Below, one piece after another: positions 29,101 to 42,479 of a stretch of 64,000 bases of DNA. How positions within the stretch are numbered: position 1 is the first letter of the stretch; every line of letters begins with the position of its first letter. The position numbers and the translations under genes were made by a program. Source of the stretch: CAWGMT01 sp963823675 (lineage in GTDB: Bacteria > Planctomycetota > Planctomycetia > Isosphaerales > Isosphaeraceae). The notes under the pieces were generated by a model. It saw only the letters and a list, made by a program, of their open reading frames with translations, did not search any database and had not been told where the DNA came from. The stretch is from positions 1 through 64,000 of the forward strand of contig CAWGMT010000009.1 of assembly GCA_963823675.1 (NCBI GenBank), given 5' to 3'.

Positions 29101-31315
29101 CTAAGGCGCGTCATCGAACACCTCCTTCGTCCGCGACTCGCGCGCCTTTTCGGTCTCGTGCAGCACCTTCTGCTGCATGCGAATGACCTCGGCGACCTGG
29201 TTCACGACGTCAACGAAGCTTTCCCACTGCGACATCTGCTCCAGGATGTTCCTCATCTTGGTCAGCGTTTCCTGATGGAGTCGTCGAGCGGCGTCCTTGC
29301 TGGCGCCGGGGGTTGATCCAGCGCCCGCCAGGGATTGCAGCAGCCCGCGCAACTGGTTCATCGGCCCGGCGGTGAGTGCCCGCAGGGGATCGATGACGCC
29401 CTCCTGCAACAGCCGGTGCGACTTCGGTGAGCCGATCTGGTTCAGCGTCATCTCCTGGAGCGTGTCGGCGATGCGGCCGGCGATCTGGTCGAGCTGCCGC
29501 GAGCCCGAGTGAAGCTGGCGCATCATCTGAAGATAATCCTCGGACGCCGGATTGCCGGCCAGGACCGGCGCTTGCTTTTCGGCGGCTTCGATCACGGCGA
29601 GAAACTTCGTGCGCTCGCCGCGCTGACGGACCAGGATCTCATAAAAGAGCTCATCGGGCGAAACGACCTGGAGCGCGAGCACGCTCGAGCGGCCGGTCTG
29701 CATGCCACGGGCGCACCGGTCGTCGGCCTCACCCACAAACCGAAGCAACGTTCCGACCTTGGGCGAGCTTGCTTGAAGCAGGACGTCATGACGGACCTGA
29801 TGGTCCAGTACCGGGCGTCCGGGCTCGCCGGATAGCGGGAACGCGACCGTGGCGCGCTCGGTTTTCGGCTCGGACTTATCATCGATGCTGAACGTCCGAT
29901 CGACCCGCAAGCGGACGGCTCCCAGGCCGAAGTCGTCGGTAGCGGCCAGCGATAGCGGAAGCGTGGCAACCGGCGTGACATGACTGCTGACACCAAGCGC
30001 ACGCAACGTGACCCGCGGCTCCCGGTCCCTCAGAATGCCCAGCGACAGAAAGGCGGGTCGCGACGAGAGGCCCGTCCGGGTCGAACTTGAGCACGATTTC
30101 CAGTGTGACCGCCTGGCGGAGCGTCCACTGGGCCGCGAAGGTTCGCTCGTTGATGCGCTGCACCGCGGGCTTGGTTTCGGGTTGGACTTTGAGCTGGGTG
30201 TCGTCGAGCTGCTCATTGCCGACCAAGGTCAGCTCGACCTCGGTATCCGGCAGGAAGAGCAGGTGCTGTCTCGGGTCTTCGACAGTGCGGAAACCCTGGT
30301 AGGTTGCTCCCGGCTCCCGGACGCGCAGCCTCGTTTCGGCCAGCGAGGGCCTGTCAACGCGCTCGAGCGTCACCGGCCCCAGCCAGTCGTCGCCGCCGGC
30401 CAGGGTGAAAGTCGACCGGGATGACGACGGCGGGAATTCAAAGCGAAATTGAGCCGGGCCCACGTCCACCATCGACCCGGAACGCGTACTTCCCTGGGCG
30501 GTCCGCTCGCGGACCATCACCGCCCGCGGCTTCGCCGGCAAACTGGGCTCACGTCGTAGCGCCAGCGGCTCGCCGCGCCCATGCACGATCCACCGGCCTC
30601 CGCTTTTTTCGACCATCGGCAGGTCGCTACGGACCTCCACCAGAAACGGCTCGTCGCGCGGCGCCGCGATCCGTCCGCGATCGTCCAGGCCCATGACGGT
30701 CAGATAGGTCCGCTGCGGCCAGCGCTCCCGGGAGCCGAGCAGCCACCGCGCGACGCTCAATCGAGCGGCCTCGGGCGCCCACCAGATGGCGGCCGCGGGG
30801 ACGAGCAGGCCCAGGAACAAGGTCCCGGCGTGCATGGCCGTGCGCCGGCGGTTCCAGAGCGAATGCCAATCTGACTCGGCCAGGGCGGCGCAGGCGCGGC
30901 CGACCGCGAGCCTGACCATCGCCGCGGAGGTGGTTGCCGCCGGCTCGTCCGCCAGGTCCGGAAGCTGGAGTACGTCGGCAATCTGCTGTCCCACTCCCGG
31001 CCGGAAGCGATCGAGCGTCAGGGCCAGCGAAAGCTCGTCCAGCCGCGATGACCGCCAGCGGCGGACGGCAGAAGCGCCCAGGAACGCGGCGACCCCCGCG
31101 GCACTCATGAAGAGCAGCAAGATCCGCACCGCGAGACCGAACCGGAACCACCAGTCGAAGAAGACCAGGATCGCCGCGGCCGCCGCCAGGATAACCGCCG
31201 CCAGGGCCGCAAACTCGAGGCCCAACTGCCAGAGCAGCCGCCAGCGCAGCCGCCGGAGCCGGGCGCGCAGCGCGCGCTGCTCGTCGCGTAGCCCGCCCAA
31301 GGTCGGTAGTTCCAT
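29101..31315 (-). CDS. DUF4175-like membrane protein, last gene of the MoxR/BatA operon (frameshifted)
   Basis: ATG 31315 (MELPTLGGLRDEQRALRARL) precedes two membrane segments (LEFAALAAVILAAAAAILVF and AVRILLLFMSAAGVAAFLGA) and a third at about residue 170 (AGTLFLGLLVPAAAIWWAPE). A long periplasmic beta-rich region follows, then a helical coiled-coil-like C-terminus (MMRQLHSGSRQLDQIAGRIA, MRNILEQMSQWESFVDVVNQ). One shift near 30080 splits it. About 735 residues. Similar proteins sit at the end of MoxR-DUF58-BatA loci; the function is unknown. Confidence 0.75.
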
Positions 31316-31352
31316 CACATTCAACACCGTAAAGACCCCGAGAGCCCGCTGC

Positions 31353-33810
31353 CTATACCATCCGATTGATCTTTCGTAACACCCACTCGACGGTCAAGCT
31401 GAGGATAATTGTCACGTAGAAGAGAGGCGCATCCCACAATTCATCGCGATTCTCGAGTGTTCGCGTGATCTCCCGCATCGAAATCGCCTCGTCCAGGTGC
31501 TGCACCTCGGCCAGATCGAACACGCGGCCGCCGGTGAGCCGGGCGAGCTCGGTCAAGAGGGGCCGGTTGAGGGACGGCTCGTCGATTTCCCGCTTGGGCG
31601 GATCGACGCGAAACGTTGTCGTCGACACCCGCACCCCGGAGCCGAGATCGGCGGCCGCCACCGGTACGATTCTGAGTGTGTAGGCGCCGGCCTGCTGGGC
31701 GGGAAACGTCGCCGTGAGCATACCGGGGTCGTCGGGCACGCGCTCGAACCGCAGCGGCTCCGGCGGCTCGCCGGCGATCTCCAGCTCGGCGCGTCAGCTC
31801 GGATGCCTCGGCCAGCGCGGCCGGATCGGTATAGCGGACGCCGACCGACACTTTATCGCCGACGCGATACGCCGCCCTTCCCCAGATGCACCTGGAAGGG
31901 AAACCGGCCGCCGAGCGCCTTGTTGCGCCCCACGCGATCGACCAGACGCGCCCAGAAGCCGTCGAAGTAATCCTCCGAGAGATAGCGCCAACGGTACGTG
32001 CTGTCAAAGCCGATGAATACCGTCCGGCCCGGCCCGTAGAGCTGCGAGGCCAGGAGCACGTGCCGGCCGTACTGGTTCGACATCCGCGGATCGCCGTGGC
32101 GGGCCAGGATGGTCGCGCCGGGTCGGGCGCGGGTAACCGGAAAGCTCCAGTACATGCCCGGCAGGCTGGTCAGGATCGCCCGGTTGCGCAGCGGATCGGG
32201 GTTGAATTCGAAGACAGGATCGCCGCGGCCCTCAGGCGTCAGTTCGAGTGCGTAGGTGGATTGAGAGCTGAGCCGCACCTCCGCCTCGCTCCGATAGAGG
32301 CCGGCGTCGCGAACGACCGGCAGGATCCGCGTCCAATCGCCGCCCGACACGCTCGGACCGGCCGCCTCGAAGAGCTGTGGCGAATGGAGCTCGCCGGCGA
32401 CGAAGATCAGACCGCCGCCCTCCTGGCCGACGAAGTGCGTGATCATCTCGGGCCACGCGGCCCCCAGGGCGCGCAGGTCCGGGTCGATCATGAGCAGCGC
32501 GTCGTACTGGCGCAGCTCGCTGTCGTTGGCGGGCAGTCGCTGGATCGGGCCGATCGCCTGGCTGACGGAAGCCCGGATCGGCATGCTGGATCCAGCCGGC
32601 GAATTCGACGTGCTGGTCGCGCAAGAGGGCGTTGCGGAGAAACTGCACCTCCGGCGATGGCTCGCCGGCGATCAGCAAGACGCGGATCTGCTGACGGACG
32701 ACCTTCATCGCGGCCGTCGCGACGTTGTCGTCCAGGGTCAGCTCCGGCCCGGCATCCTCGACCCGGGCGCGGAACTCGTACTGGCCTATCACGCGGGGCG
32801 TGATCCGGAAGCGTCGCTCGCTTGAGAATGCCGTCCTCACCCAGCACGACGCGCTGATTGCCGACCGGCTCCCAGGCACCGTCGTTGACCCGGTGCTCCA
32901 GGACGATGGTCGCCTCCGCGTCGCGCAGGCCGCGTGCCTCGACGACGACGGCCAGCGTCATCGGGTCGCGCACGAACACAACGGGGCTGACCTCGATCTC
33001 GGCCAGCCGGATGTTCCGCGGTCCCTCGTCGCCGCCGGCCGCGATCGCGAAGATCGGGATATTCTGTCGGGCCGCCGCCTCGACCGCGCGCAAGCGGGTC
33101 TTCGCCCGTGTTGGACCGTCCGTCGGTCGCCAGGATCACGCCCGCCACCGGCTGGCCGCGATGCGCCGCCAGCACGCCGTGCAAGGCGTCGCCCAGGGCG
33201 AGACCGGCACGATTCGGCTGGATCGTCGTCGAGCGTGCGCGTCGCGCGCCGACGGCCGCCGCGCCGGGCTGGGCGGCCGATTCCAGGTCGTAAACAAAGA
33301 GCTCGCGGCCGCGGCCCAGAGCCTCGAGACCCGGGCGGAGGACCGTCTTGACCAGGTCGAGCCGCGGCGTCTCCCGCAGCCGCTCGACGGGCGACCTGCC
33401 CGCCGCTGGACTCCAGCTTCAAGGCCGCGGCGGTCTGACCGCGCGCGACTCGTCGGTGTACGGGTCGGAAAACTTCATGCTCTCGCGAGTCGTCGAGCAC
33501 CAGCAGCAGGTGCGACGGCACGGTCTCGCGACGGATCGAGACCAGCACCGGCTCGACCAGCATGGCCGCGACGGCCAGCAACGTGAGCACGCGCAGCCCG
33601 ACCAGAAGCAGCCGCTTGCCTCGCGACAGCTCGCGGCGCTCCCATGCGTAGAGCCGCCAGAGCAGCGCCAGGAGCAGAATCGCACCGAGGATCAGCAAGG
33701 GCGGCGCCCGTGCCGCGCGGCAGAGCGGCGAACTCGAGGCGGGATTCACCCCCCGCGATCGCGCCGGGCGACCGTTCGATTCCCAGTAGTAGCTGCCAGA
33801 TTCTGTTCAT
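31353..33810 (-). CDS. Membrane VWA / glutamine-amidotransferase-like protein (several frameshifts)
   Basis: ATG 33810 (MNRIWQLLLGIERSPGA) lies nine bases after the end of the BatA-like gene. Two membrane segments (LLILGAILLLALLWRLYAWE, LLLVGLRVLTLLAVAAMLVE) are followed by a von Willebrand A-type domain (HLLLVLDDS as MIDAS start). Then come ARQNIPIFAIAAGGDEGPRN, a beta-sandwich, a class-I-amidotransferase-like domain (QYDALLMIDPDLRALGAAWP, HFVGQEGGGLIFVAGE) and a C-terminal membrane segment (LFYVTIILSLTVEWVL). Five or more single-base shifts interrupt it. It resembles the large BatB/BatD-neighbour proteins of planctomycetes and probably acts at the membrane with MoxR. Confidence 0.75.
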
Positions 33811-33819
33811 AACGTTCGA

Positions 33820-36008
33820 TCAACAGGTCCTCATCGCGAGCGGCCGACCCAGGTTGCGCAGTATCGACTCGACGACCAAGAGAACAAGCAGCGCGCCGGC
33901 CAGGTCGCGCCAGATCTCGCGACCGGTCGGGGAAAAGAGGTTCGCGTCGTTCCCCGCGCCGGTCGCGATCTCGATGTCCAGCGGCTCGAGGAGCGACTTC
34001 ACGTCCGGCGGCGTCGATCCGCTCCAGGTCGCTTTCGCGCGGATCGGGGTTGGCCGCGTACAGATCCTGCTGGGTGCCCAGCGGGCCTTCGTCCCACGAG
34101 ATCCGATAGACGCCCGCCTGCCGCGTGTCGGGGACGATGATCTCGACCGCCGGACCGCGATCGCCGGTGTCTTCGCTCAAGGGCGCGCCGGCAGCGACCG
34201 CGGCTCGCCGCCGCCGGGAGGAGTCAAGCGGACGTTCGCGACCTGCTGGCTCGAGTGGACGACGCGCCGCATCCGCTCGCCGGCCGTGATCGTGTTGGCG
34301 AACGGGGTCGGCCGCGCCGCCCCGCGCACCGCCTCGCGCACGGCCAGGACGAAGCTGGGCTCGATCGGCCAGTCGTTGCCGGCGCGGTCGGCGGTGGTCG
34401 TCCAGAGCAGGACGCGCCCCTCGCCGAGGATCCCGCTCGATCACCGCGGGCGACCGGCCGGGTTGTTCCAGCGCGCCAGCACCCGGACCTGAGTCCCGGT
34501 CGGGTCGCGTCTCGTCGACGGTCATGATCTGACGGGCCGACGACCCGCTCGAGCGCCGACGGCTTCAGCTCCAGCAGCTTCTCGAGCGGCGAGGGACGCA
34601 CGGGCTCGACGATCAGCGCCGCGGATGTTCTCGTCGACCAGGCTCTTGAGCGCGCAAGGGCAGGAGCCGGCCGTCGGCGCGGTAGAGCAGGTCGTTGTAG
34701 AGGCCGACGTCGAGCTTCGCCCCCGTGAAGATCATCAGGCCCATGCCCGCCTTGACGAGCCGGCCCAGCCGCTCGGCCTGCTCGGGCGTCGGCGCCGCGA
34801 CGTTGGCCAGGACCAGCACGTCGGCCGGCTCGAGCCGCTGGCGAGAGGAAGTCTTGTCCGGCACGACCTCGACCCGCCAGGCCTCGGCCGCGCCGATGCC
34901 GATCGACAGCGGCGCGGCCAGGTAGTCGACCTCGGAGCCGAACGGCTCCGACGACGGCTCGCCGTCGACCAGGCGGATCAGCAGCGAGTCCTTGACCGGC
35001 ACGGCGGCCCAGCGCTGGTTGTCGCCGGGCAGCTCGTCGTCGGGGAGCTGGAGCGAGAGGTCATGCGGCCCCGCGCCGGGAAAGCGGACCGACAGCGGGA
35101 CCCGGACCGTGTCGTGCGGCGCGATCTCCGGCAGCACCACCTCGGTCGGCTTGTCGTCGACCCGCAGGATCGCCTTGGCGCCGGCGAGCGTCCGCGACGA
35201 GTCGTTGCGGATCACGGCCTCCCAGCGGCTCTCCGCGCCGGCGAGGATCGTGCGGTCGAGCGGCAGGAGCGACTGGAGCGAGACGTTGGCGGTCTCGTCG
35301 TCGCCGACGTCGACCACCCGCACGCCGGACGCCCTGCTCGCTCCAGCGCGCGGGCGATCGCGCCGACGCCCGCGTCCCAGCCGCTCTTGCGCAGGTCGGT
35401 GATGATCGTGAGCTGCCGCGTCGGGATAGGTGCAGGATCGCAAGACCTCGTCGACGCCCTCGAGCACGGCCGGCCAGGCGGCGTGCGTGCGCGGTGAGCG
35501 GCAGCGACCGCGACGGCGGCCGGCGAGCTCGTCGCGGCGCGATCCCTCGACTTCGTGGAGCACCGGCGACCGGGGCGCCGAGGTGGTCGACGAGCGTGCA
35601 GCGGTCCTGCGGCCGCACCGCGGCCAGGAGCGCCGCGGCCGCTTGCGGCGCGCGCTGGAACGCCGACGCCGTCGCCGGCCGCGTAGCCCATGCTCAGCGA
35701 GTCGTCGACCAGGACGACCTGGCTCGAGCGGCCGCCGCTGCCCAGCCAGCGCTCCAGCCCCGTCGGGTTGAGCACCGGCCGCGCCAGGAAGAAGAACAAC
35801 AGAACCGGCAGGGCGATCCGCAGCAAGCAGGAGCAGGAGCTGCTCGATCTGAATCCGCCGCCGGTTGCGCTGGATCGTCAGCTTGAGATAGTGCATCGGC
35901 GCCCACTCCACCCGGCGGAACCGGCGGCGGTTCAGCAGGTGGATGATGAGGGGGATCGCGCCCAGCAGCGTCCCCCAGATCAGCAGTGGGCTCAAGAAAG
36001 GTCATCAT
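33820..36008 (-). CDS. BatA-like aerotolerance/VWA membrane protein (many frameshifts)
   Basis: The start ATGATG at 36008 overlaps the DUF58 stop. After correcting one extra T, the N-terminus reads MMTFLSPLLIWGTLLGAIPL then HLLNRRRFRRVEWAPMHYLK, the BatA N-terminal domain (TIGR02226). A membrane helix (RIALPVLLFFFLARPVLNP), a VWA MIDAS motif (VVLVDDSLSMGY), a beta-rich region (DRTILAGAESRWEAVIRNDS) and a C-terminal membrane helix (WRDLAGALLVLLVVESILRN) follow. About 725 residues. At least six one-base shifts are present, mostly extra G or C. BatA proteins work with MoxR ATPases in envelope stress and protein assembly. Confidence 0.85.
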
Positions 36009-36912
36009 GATTGCGAATCGCGTGCCCTGGCGGCCGCGCCCGTGCCGGCCTCCTGCGCGGGAATGCAGGAATAGGCTGAGCGAGGCGCCCAGCGGCTCGT
36101 CGGTCAAGAAACGCACGTGATCGTAGCCGCGGTTGCCGCACTCCCGCCGGACGCCGTCGAGGAATTCCGTCATCGCCTTCTGATACGACCGGCGAAACGC
36201 CCAGGGCTCGGCGAAGAGCTCTTCGTCGCCCTCGATGTCGTGGAAGATCGTCGGGCCGTCGAACGGCAGCTCGAGCTCGTCGCGGTCGAGCACCTGCATG
36301 ACGAGCACCTCATGGCCGCTGAACCGCAGGCGGTTCAGGCCGTCGTAGACGGCGTCCAGGTCGGTGAACAGGTCCGAGACGATCACCAGCAGGTTGCGGC
36401 GCCGGAACTGGTCGGTGAGCGAGCGGAGCAGGCCGCCCAGCTCGGTCTTGCGCGCCGGCTGGCATTGTTCGAGCAGGTCCGGACATGACCAGCGATCTGC
36501 GCCTGGGTCGCGCTCGGGGGCAGCACGGTGGTCGGCCGCTTCGTCGAACAGGACCAGGCCGACCGGGTCTTGCTGGCGCGTCAAGCAGCATCGCCAGCGC
36601 GACGACCAGGGTGGCGGCGTAGTCGAACTTCGACAGGGCGGCCGGAGCCGCGATAATTCATCGATGCGCTGGCGTCGACGACGAAGGTGACGCGGACGTT
36701 GCTCTCTTCTTCGTACTGCTTGATGTAATGGCGGTCGGAGCGGGCGAAGACGCGCCAGTCGAGCCGGCGCAGGTCGTCGCCGGGGGTGTACTCGCGGTAC
36801 TCGGCGAACTCGATGTTGAAGCCGTGGAACGGGCTGCGGTGCTGGCCGCTGATCGCCCCCTCGACGAGCCGCCGCGAGCGCAAGCGTCAGGTCGGCGATC
36901 TGGGCGATCACG

Positions 36913-37975
<1,063 letters not shown>

Positions 37976-37982
37976 TCCTCTC

Positions 37983-39094
37983 CTAACGCTGGAAGACCGG
38001 GAGAAACTTGAACGGAAGCTGCAAGATGATCACGGCGATCGCGGTGCCGTAGACCTCGCCGATCCCGTCGCCGTTCCACGAGCCGTCGGGCGCCTGCATG
38101 GCGATCAACTGGTCGCGGGTCGCCGGGAAAGTACTTGTCCCAGTACTGGTCGCCGGCCATGTAGAACCCCTGGGCGGCGTAGAGGTGCGAGTAGAAGGCG
38201 TGGCCGCCCCCCTTGTCCCATCCTTCGTTGGCGCGGAACTGGTCCCAGACGTACTTCAGGCAGTCGGTGGCGATCGTCGCTGTCGAACTGGCCGGCGTTG
38301 TAGAGCGTCGCGACGGCGGCCGCCGAGATCGGCAGCCGGGGCCCGCCGCCGGAGCGCAGCGAGTACTGGATCCCCCCCTCGGGGGTCCGGCATTTCTCGA
38401 GGTACTTGATCGATTCCTCGATCACGGCCCGCGGGACCAGGAACCCGGCGTTGTGCGCGGCCCGCAGCGCCTGCACCTGGGTGACCGTCACCGACCCTTC
38501 GTCGCCGCCGCCGGGGATGTAGGTCCAGCCGCCCGTCGCCGCTCTGGCCCTGGCTGGTCAGCGTGACCGCCTTGCGGATCGCGACCTGCACCTGCTTGCG
38601 CAGCGACTTCCTTGGTGATCATGCCGTAGACCGAGGCCAGGAACAACAGCGCGAAGCCGTGCCCGTGCATCGGCTGGCCGCTGTCCTGCGATCGGGCCGG
38701 TGATCAGCCCGGTGGGCGTGGCGCAGCGCACCAGGAACTCGACGGCCCCCTGCACGTTCCTGGAATAACTGGCCGCGGGTCGGCGAGTCGCCGTGCGCCA
38801 GGAGCGCCGTGCCGGCGAGCCCCGTCATGGCCACCGGGTACGCCTGGCCGCCGCCGGTGATCCACGAGCCGTCCTCGGCCTGCTGGGCGGCGAGATAGTC
38901 GAGCCCCTTGATCACCGCCCGCAGCGTCTCGGGCGTCACGTGCTTGGGCAACACCTCCTTGTCAGCCGCGTTACAGCGCGCCGAGGTCGCGAGCCAGCCG
39001 GCGCCGGCGAGCGAGCCGATGACGCCGTTGCGGCACGATTCGAGGAAGCCGCGGCGACTCGGAAACGCGGTCCGTTGGCTCAATCGGGATTCAT
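37983..39094 (-). CDS. Tat-exported prenyltransferase/squalene-cyclase-repeat protein (frameshifted)
   Basis: ATG 39094 overlaps the SIMPL stop as ATGA. A one-base error follows within four codons, so TTG 39083 (SQRTAFPSRRGFLESC) is where the clean frame begins. RRGFLES plus a hydrophobic stretch is a twin-arginine signal. The body has alpha/alpha-toroid repeats of the terpene-cyclase type: LDYLAAQQAEDGSWITGGGQ, VEFLVRCATPTGLITGP, IKYLEKCRTPEGGIQYSLRS, QAPDGSWNGDGIGEVYGTAI. The DxDD catalytic motif of true cyclases is not seen. About 360 residues; at least five frame changes. It ends seven bases before moxR. Confidence 0.83.
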
Positions 39095-39967
39095 GGCTGG
39101 TTGGCCCTCCCTTTGCCGTCGGATCGGGAATGAACCTCGAAACGCACCAGCAGCTCGACCCGGACGGGGATCTCCTGGAACCGCGCCGTCACCAGCCGCT
39201 TGCGCGGCGCGTCGTCCTGGGAATCGGCGTTGGCGCTCGCCGGCCCTCGCCGGGGACGACAAGCTCGCGGACCGCCACGATCGGGCCGAGCTCGACGCGG
39301 CTGAGTCGCGCCAGCCGCTCGGCCCGGGCGCGCGCATCGGCGATCGCCTTCTCGTAAGCTTCCTCCTGGAGCTTGTCGAAATCGTCGAGCACGAAACGAA
39401 CCAGCCCTGACGGGGGGATAATATCGTACCGGTAATAGTAATACGGGGGGAAGTCATCCTGGCTTGCCGACCTTCGCGCCGGCGTCCTGGGCGACGTCGA
39501 GCAGCCGGCCGACCAGTTGCAGCACGGCTTCTTCGTCCATCTTGCGGATGTCGGCGGCCTTGACGACCAGCTTCCGCGTGAGCTGGACCTCGGTCTTCGT
39601 GCGCGAATTCGGCTGGTAGTCAAAGAAGTACGGGCTCTGCATCATGCCCTTCTGGTCGACCAAAAGCCCGCGTTCATCCACGACGACGTTGGCGAGCTTG
39701 AGTGCGGTGAATGCCTCGTGGATCCGCCGCTTGGCATCGCGGTACTTGACGATCGCGTCGGCGGTCAGCTCGGAGGCGGCGGAAACCTCAGGTCGATCTC
39801 GAACTGGTTGGGCCTGGCCGCGACGTGCCCTTTGCCCGCCACGGTGAACCCCTCGATATTCTGCGGCGCACCGGACCCGACTGAGCCCGGCTCGAAAAAC
39901 TGGGCCGCGCGGCCGGAGGGCCCAGGACCAGCAAGAGGACAATGCCAGCGATTTTCGATCGATTCAT
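39091..39967 (-). CDS. SIMPL-domain (DUF541) exported protein (frameshifted)
   Basis: ATG 39967 overlaps the stop of the PQQ gene (ATGA). A signal peptide (NRSKIAGIVLLLVLG) precedes GFTVAGKGHVAARPNQFEID, DAIVKYRDAKRRIHEAFTAL, DYQPNSRTKTEVQLTRKLVV and LQEEAYEKAIADARARAERL, the SIMPL layout. The end, in a corrected frame, reads RVELLVRFEVHSRSDGKGRA with TGA at 39093–39091. About 285 residues; three to four shifts. SIMPL proteins form ring-like periplasmic assemblies in known cases. The role here is unknown, but the tight overlap on both sides puts it inside the operon. Confidence 0.8.
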
Positions 39968-42073
39968 CTTCGAGGCTTCTCCTTTTTGGTCGCAAGGTCG
40001 TCGCTCGCGGCGACCCGCGGGCCGGCCGGACGGCGCGGATAGGCCGAGATCGTACGATTGGACACCGCGAGGAGCCAGTCTTCGGTCAGGAACAGGTCGC
40101 CGCCCGCCGACGCCCAGGTCCTTGCCGCGGAAGATCCGTCGCACCGTAGCCCGGTCCTGGGCTCGATCTCGTAAGATGCCGCGCGGCGTCAGTTGCCACA
40201 GGCCGTCCGGGCGCACCAGAACGCCGGCCGTGCATGCTGTCGCCGGCGACGCGCGTCGCCCACAAGAGCTTGCGCGACTGGAGGTCGACGGCGCTTAGCT
40301 CATCGCCGCCGAAGATAAACGACGCGATCATCTCCGCCGAGCAAGCGCGCGGACTTGGTGATCGGCCGGTCCCAGAGGACCTTCATCCGGTTGGGATCGA
40401 CGACATAGAGGCGGTCGGACTGCGCCCCCTTGACGAGAAAACGCCTCGCCGGTCACCAGGGGTTGACTGGCCGCGGCGGTTGGTTCCTGGGGCTCGTAAT
40501 AATAAGAAGCGATACCCGGACCGGAACGGGATCCGTCTTGTAGCCGAACCCCCAATCGAGAACGCCCGAATCGGCGTCGAGCCGCGCCATCACGCCGACG
40601 TGCGTGTCGATATAGATCGCACCGGCCTGTTGCACCAGCCGCGGCTGGGGCGATGACTCGCGACTGTAATAATAAAAGTACTGTTGACCCTGGCGAAACG
40701 TGCCGACCTCGGACTTCCAGAGCACCTTGCCGTCGTGAGGCTGTATCGCCAGGACGAACTGTTGCGGCTGGCCCTGGCGCTGTTGCGGGTTGGCGTGAGT
40801 CTTGGCCGCTATGGAACAGCTTGCCTTCGGCCAGGAGCGGCGAGCCGACCAGATCGTAAGGCGCGTAATCGGGTAAGTCGGTCGACTTCCAGACGACCTC
40901 GCCGTTATCGGCCCGCCGGCAGGTCAACTGAAAGGGTGCAAAGTAATTCTGGTCCTTGAGGTCGCGGGCCAGGCTCCAGACGTACTCTTCGGACGCGACG
41001 ATCGCAAACCGGCTCACATCCAGCATGCGGGCAAACTCCTGCATCGCGGGGACTTCGATCTGGTGAAACGACGCGGAGCGCCAGAGCATCTTGCCGCTCG
41101 GCAGATCGACCGCGAAGATATGCCCGAGGTAGTTGGCGAAGAGCGTCTTTCCCACGACCGCGACCGGCGGCACGGCGGTGCTCAAGGGGTTCGATTCCCA
41201 CTGAATCAGCTCGGGCGGAGTCATGCCGGCTTCGACCGAATCGGCGAAACGCAGTTGCCAGGCCGGATCGACGGTGCCGCCGAGGTCCGGGCCAGCGGCG
41301 GCCGATCGAACCCCCGGTTTCGGCTGCCCGGGATCGGCGGCCGATCTGTCATCGCCCATCACGCGGCGCAGCAGGTCGGCCGGCGCCCCGGTCTGCCCGC
41401 CCAGGGTGATCTTTTCATCGCTGTATCGATCGGCCAGCTCGCCCTTGACCTGATCGAATTCCGACCGGCGCCCCGCGCGGGCAAGCGCCAGGGCGGCTTT
41501 CACCGCCAGCAGAGCAGGCGATAGGTCGGAGTCGGTGCGTTCGCGCAGCACGGCCAGCCAGCAGTCGGCGGCGCGATCGAAACGACCTAGCTCGAAGTAA
41601 AGATCGCCCAGCCGATCGGCCGCATTGTCTCCGATCGACGTGATGAAGTAGGCCGAGAATATGCGTTCGAGGTTCGGCAGCTCCTTGGGGCCCTCGGCCT
41701 CGTCGAACAGCTTCTGAGCCTCGGAGTCGTAAAACAAACGATAGGCAGCCTGGCCGTTGGGCGAGAGCGCAGTGAGCAGCCCGCGGCGTTCGCGCCCGAC
41801 CGGAATGATAAAACCATTGTCGCCATCAATGAAGCGGAGGACCTGATCCTCGGGAACGGTGTAAAGCGCCTTCAAGGCCCGCTCCCACGCGCCGCGCCGC
41901 TGAAAGCGCGCGAAATCATCGATCGCGTCTTTCACTTCCGTGGACGCGGGCGGCATCTGGAGCGGCCGGGCCGGATTGTCGTTCGAGACCTTGTCCTCGT
42001 CTTCTTTTTCCTTGGTCTGACCAAGGGCCAAGGCCGGCAGGAGGAACAGGATCGCGATTGCCATCCGAATCAC
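39964..42073 (-). CDS. PQQ-like beta-propeller protein with N-terminal TPR-like region; first gene of the operon (frameshifted)
   Basis: ATG 42073 opens a signal peptide (RMAIAILFLLPALALG). Helical repeats follow (RFQRRGAWERALKALYTV, GDLYFELGRFDRAADCWLAV), then propeller blades marked by GHIFAVDLPSGKMLWRSASF, RRADNGEVVWKSTDLPDYAP, GVMARLDADSGVLDWGF and DLQSRKLLWATRVAGDSMHG. The C-terminus reads LFLTEDWLLAVSNRTISAY with TGA overlapping the next gene's ATG. About 700 residues; four or more shifts in the last third. BamB-like propellers act as scaffolds in the periplasm. A promoter should lie between 42.07 and 42.2 kb. Confidence 0.83.
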
Positions 42074-42120
42074 GGTCGTGTCACCTCAATTGAAGACTCT
42101 GGTGTCGCGCTTTTCCGTCG

Positions 42121-42232
42121 CCGCCCCAAGCACGGCCGAGACAGAAAGCCGGGGGACAACCTGAACCACTGGCTACTGGTGTCGAGGCATTGCCGCCCCA
42201 AGCACGGCTGAGACAGAAAGCCGGGGGACAAC
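42121..42232. repeat. Two direct copies of a 40-bp repeat
   Basis: The unit beginning CCGCCCCAAGCACGG and ending CCGGGGGACAAC occurs at 42121–42160 and 42193–42232 with one mismatch, 72 bases apart. It lies just upstream of the eight-gene operon. Dispersed repeat or part of a larger element. Confidence 0.8.
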
Positions 42233-42247
42233 GCCTCGGGAACGTGT

Positions 42248-42330
42248 TCCTTGCCCCGAAGGGGCCGCAACAAGTCAGCCCAGGGCAACGCCCAGGGAAC
42301 GAGCATCGTCAACCACCCACGGCCGGCCCC
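42248..42330. repeat. REP-like palindromes related to those at 19.1–19.4 kb
   Basis: GGCCCCGAAGGGGCCGCAAC (near 42252) and CCCAGGGCAACGCCCAGGG (near 42277) are imperfect copies, in the opposite orientation, of hairpins inside the 19.1–19.4 kb element. Small G/C palindromes beside AT-poor genes are typical planctomycete REPs. Confidence 0.65.
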
Positions 42331-42479
42331 GCAAGGGCGAAACAAGCCCATTCAATCCCAGACTTTCATTTGTGTCGCCCTTACTGGACTCGAGTTTCGC
42401 AATGCCCGGCGCAAAAACCAGCATAAGACACTTGTAGTCGATGTTAATTCCGGCATGCAAGTCAATTTATTCAGAAAGT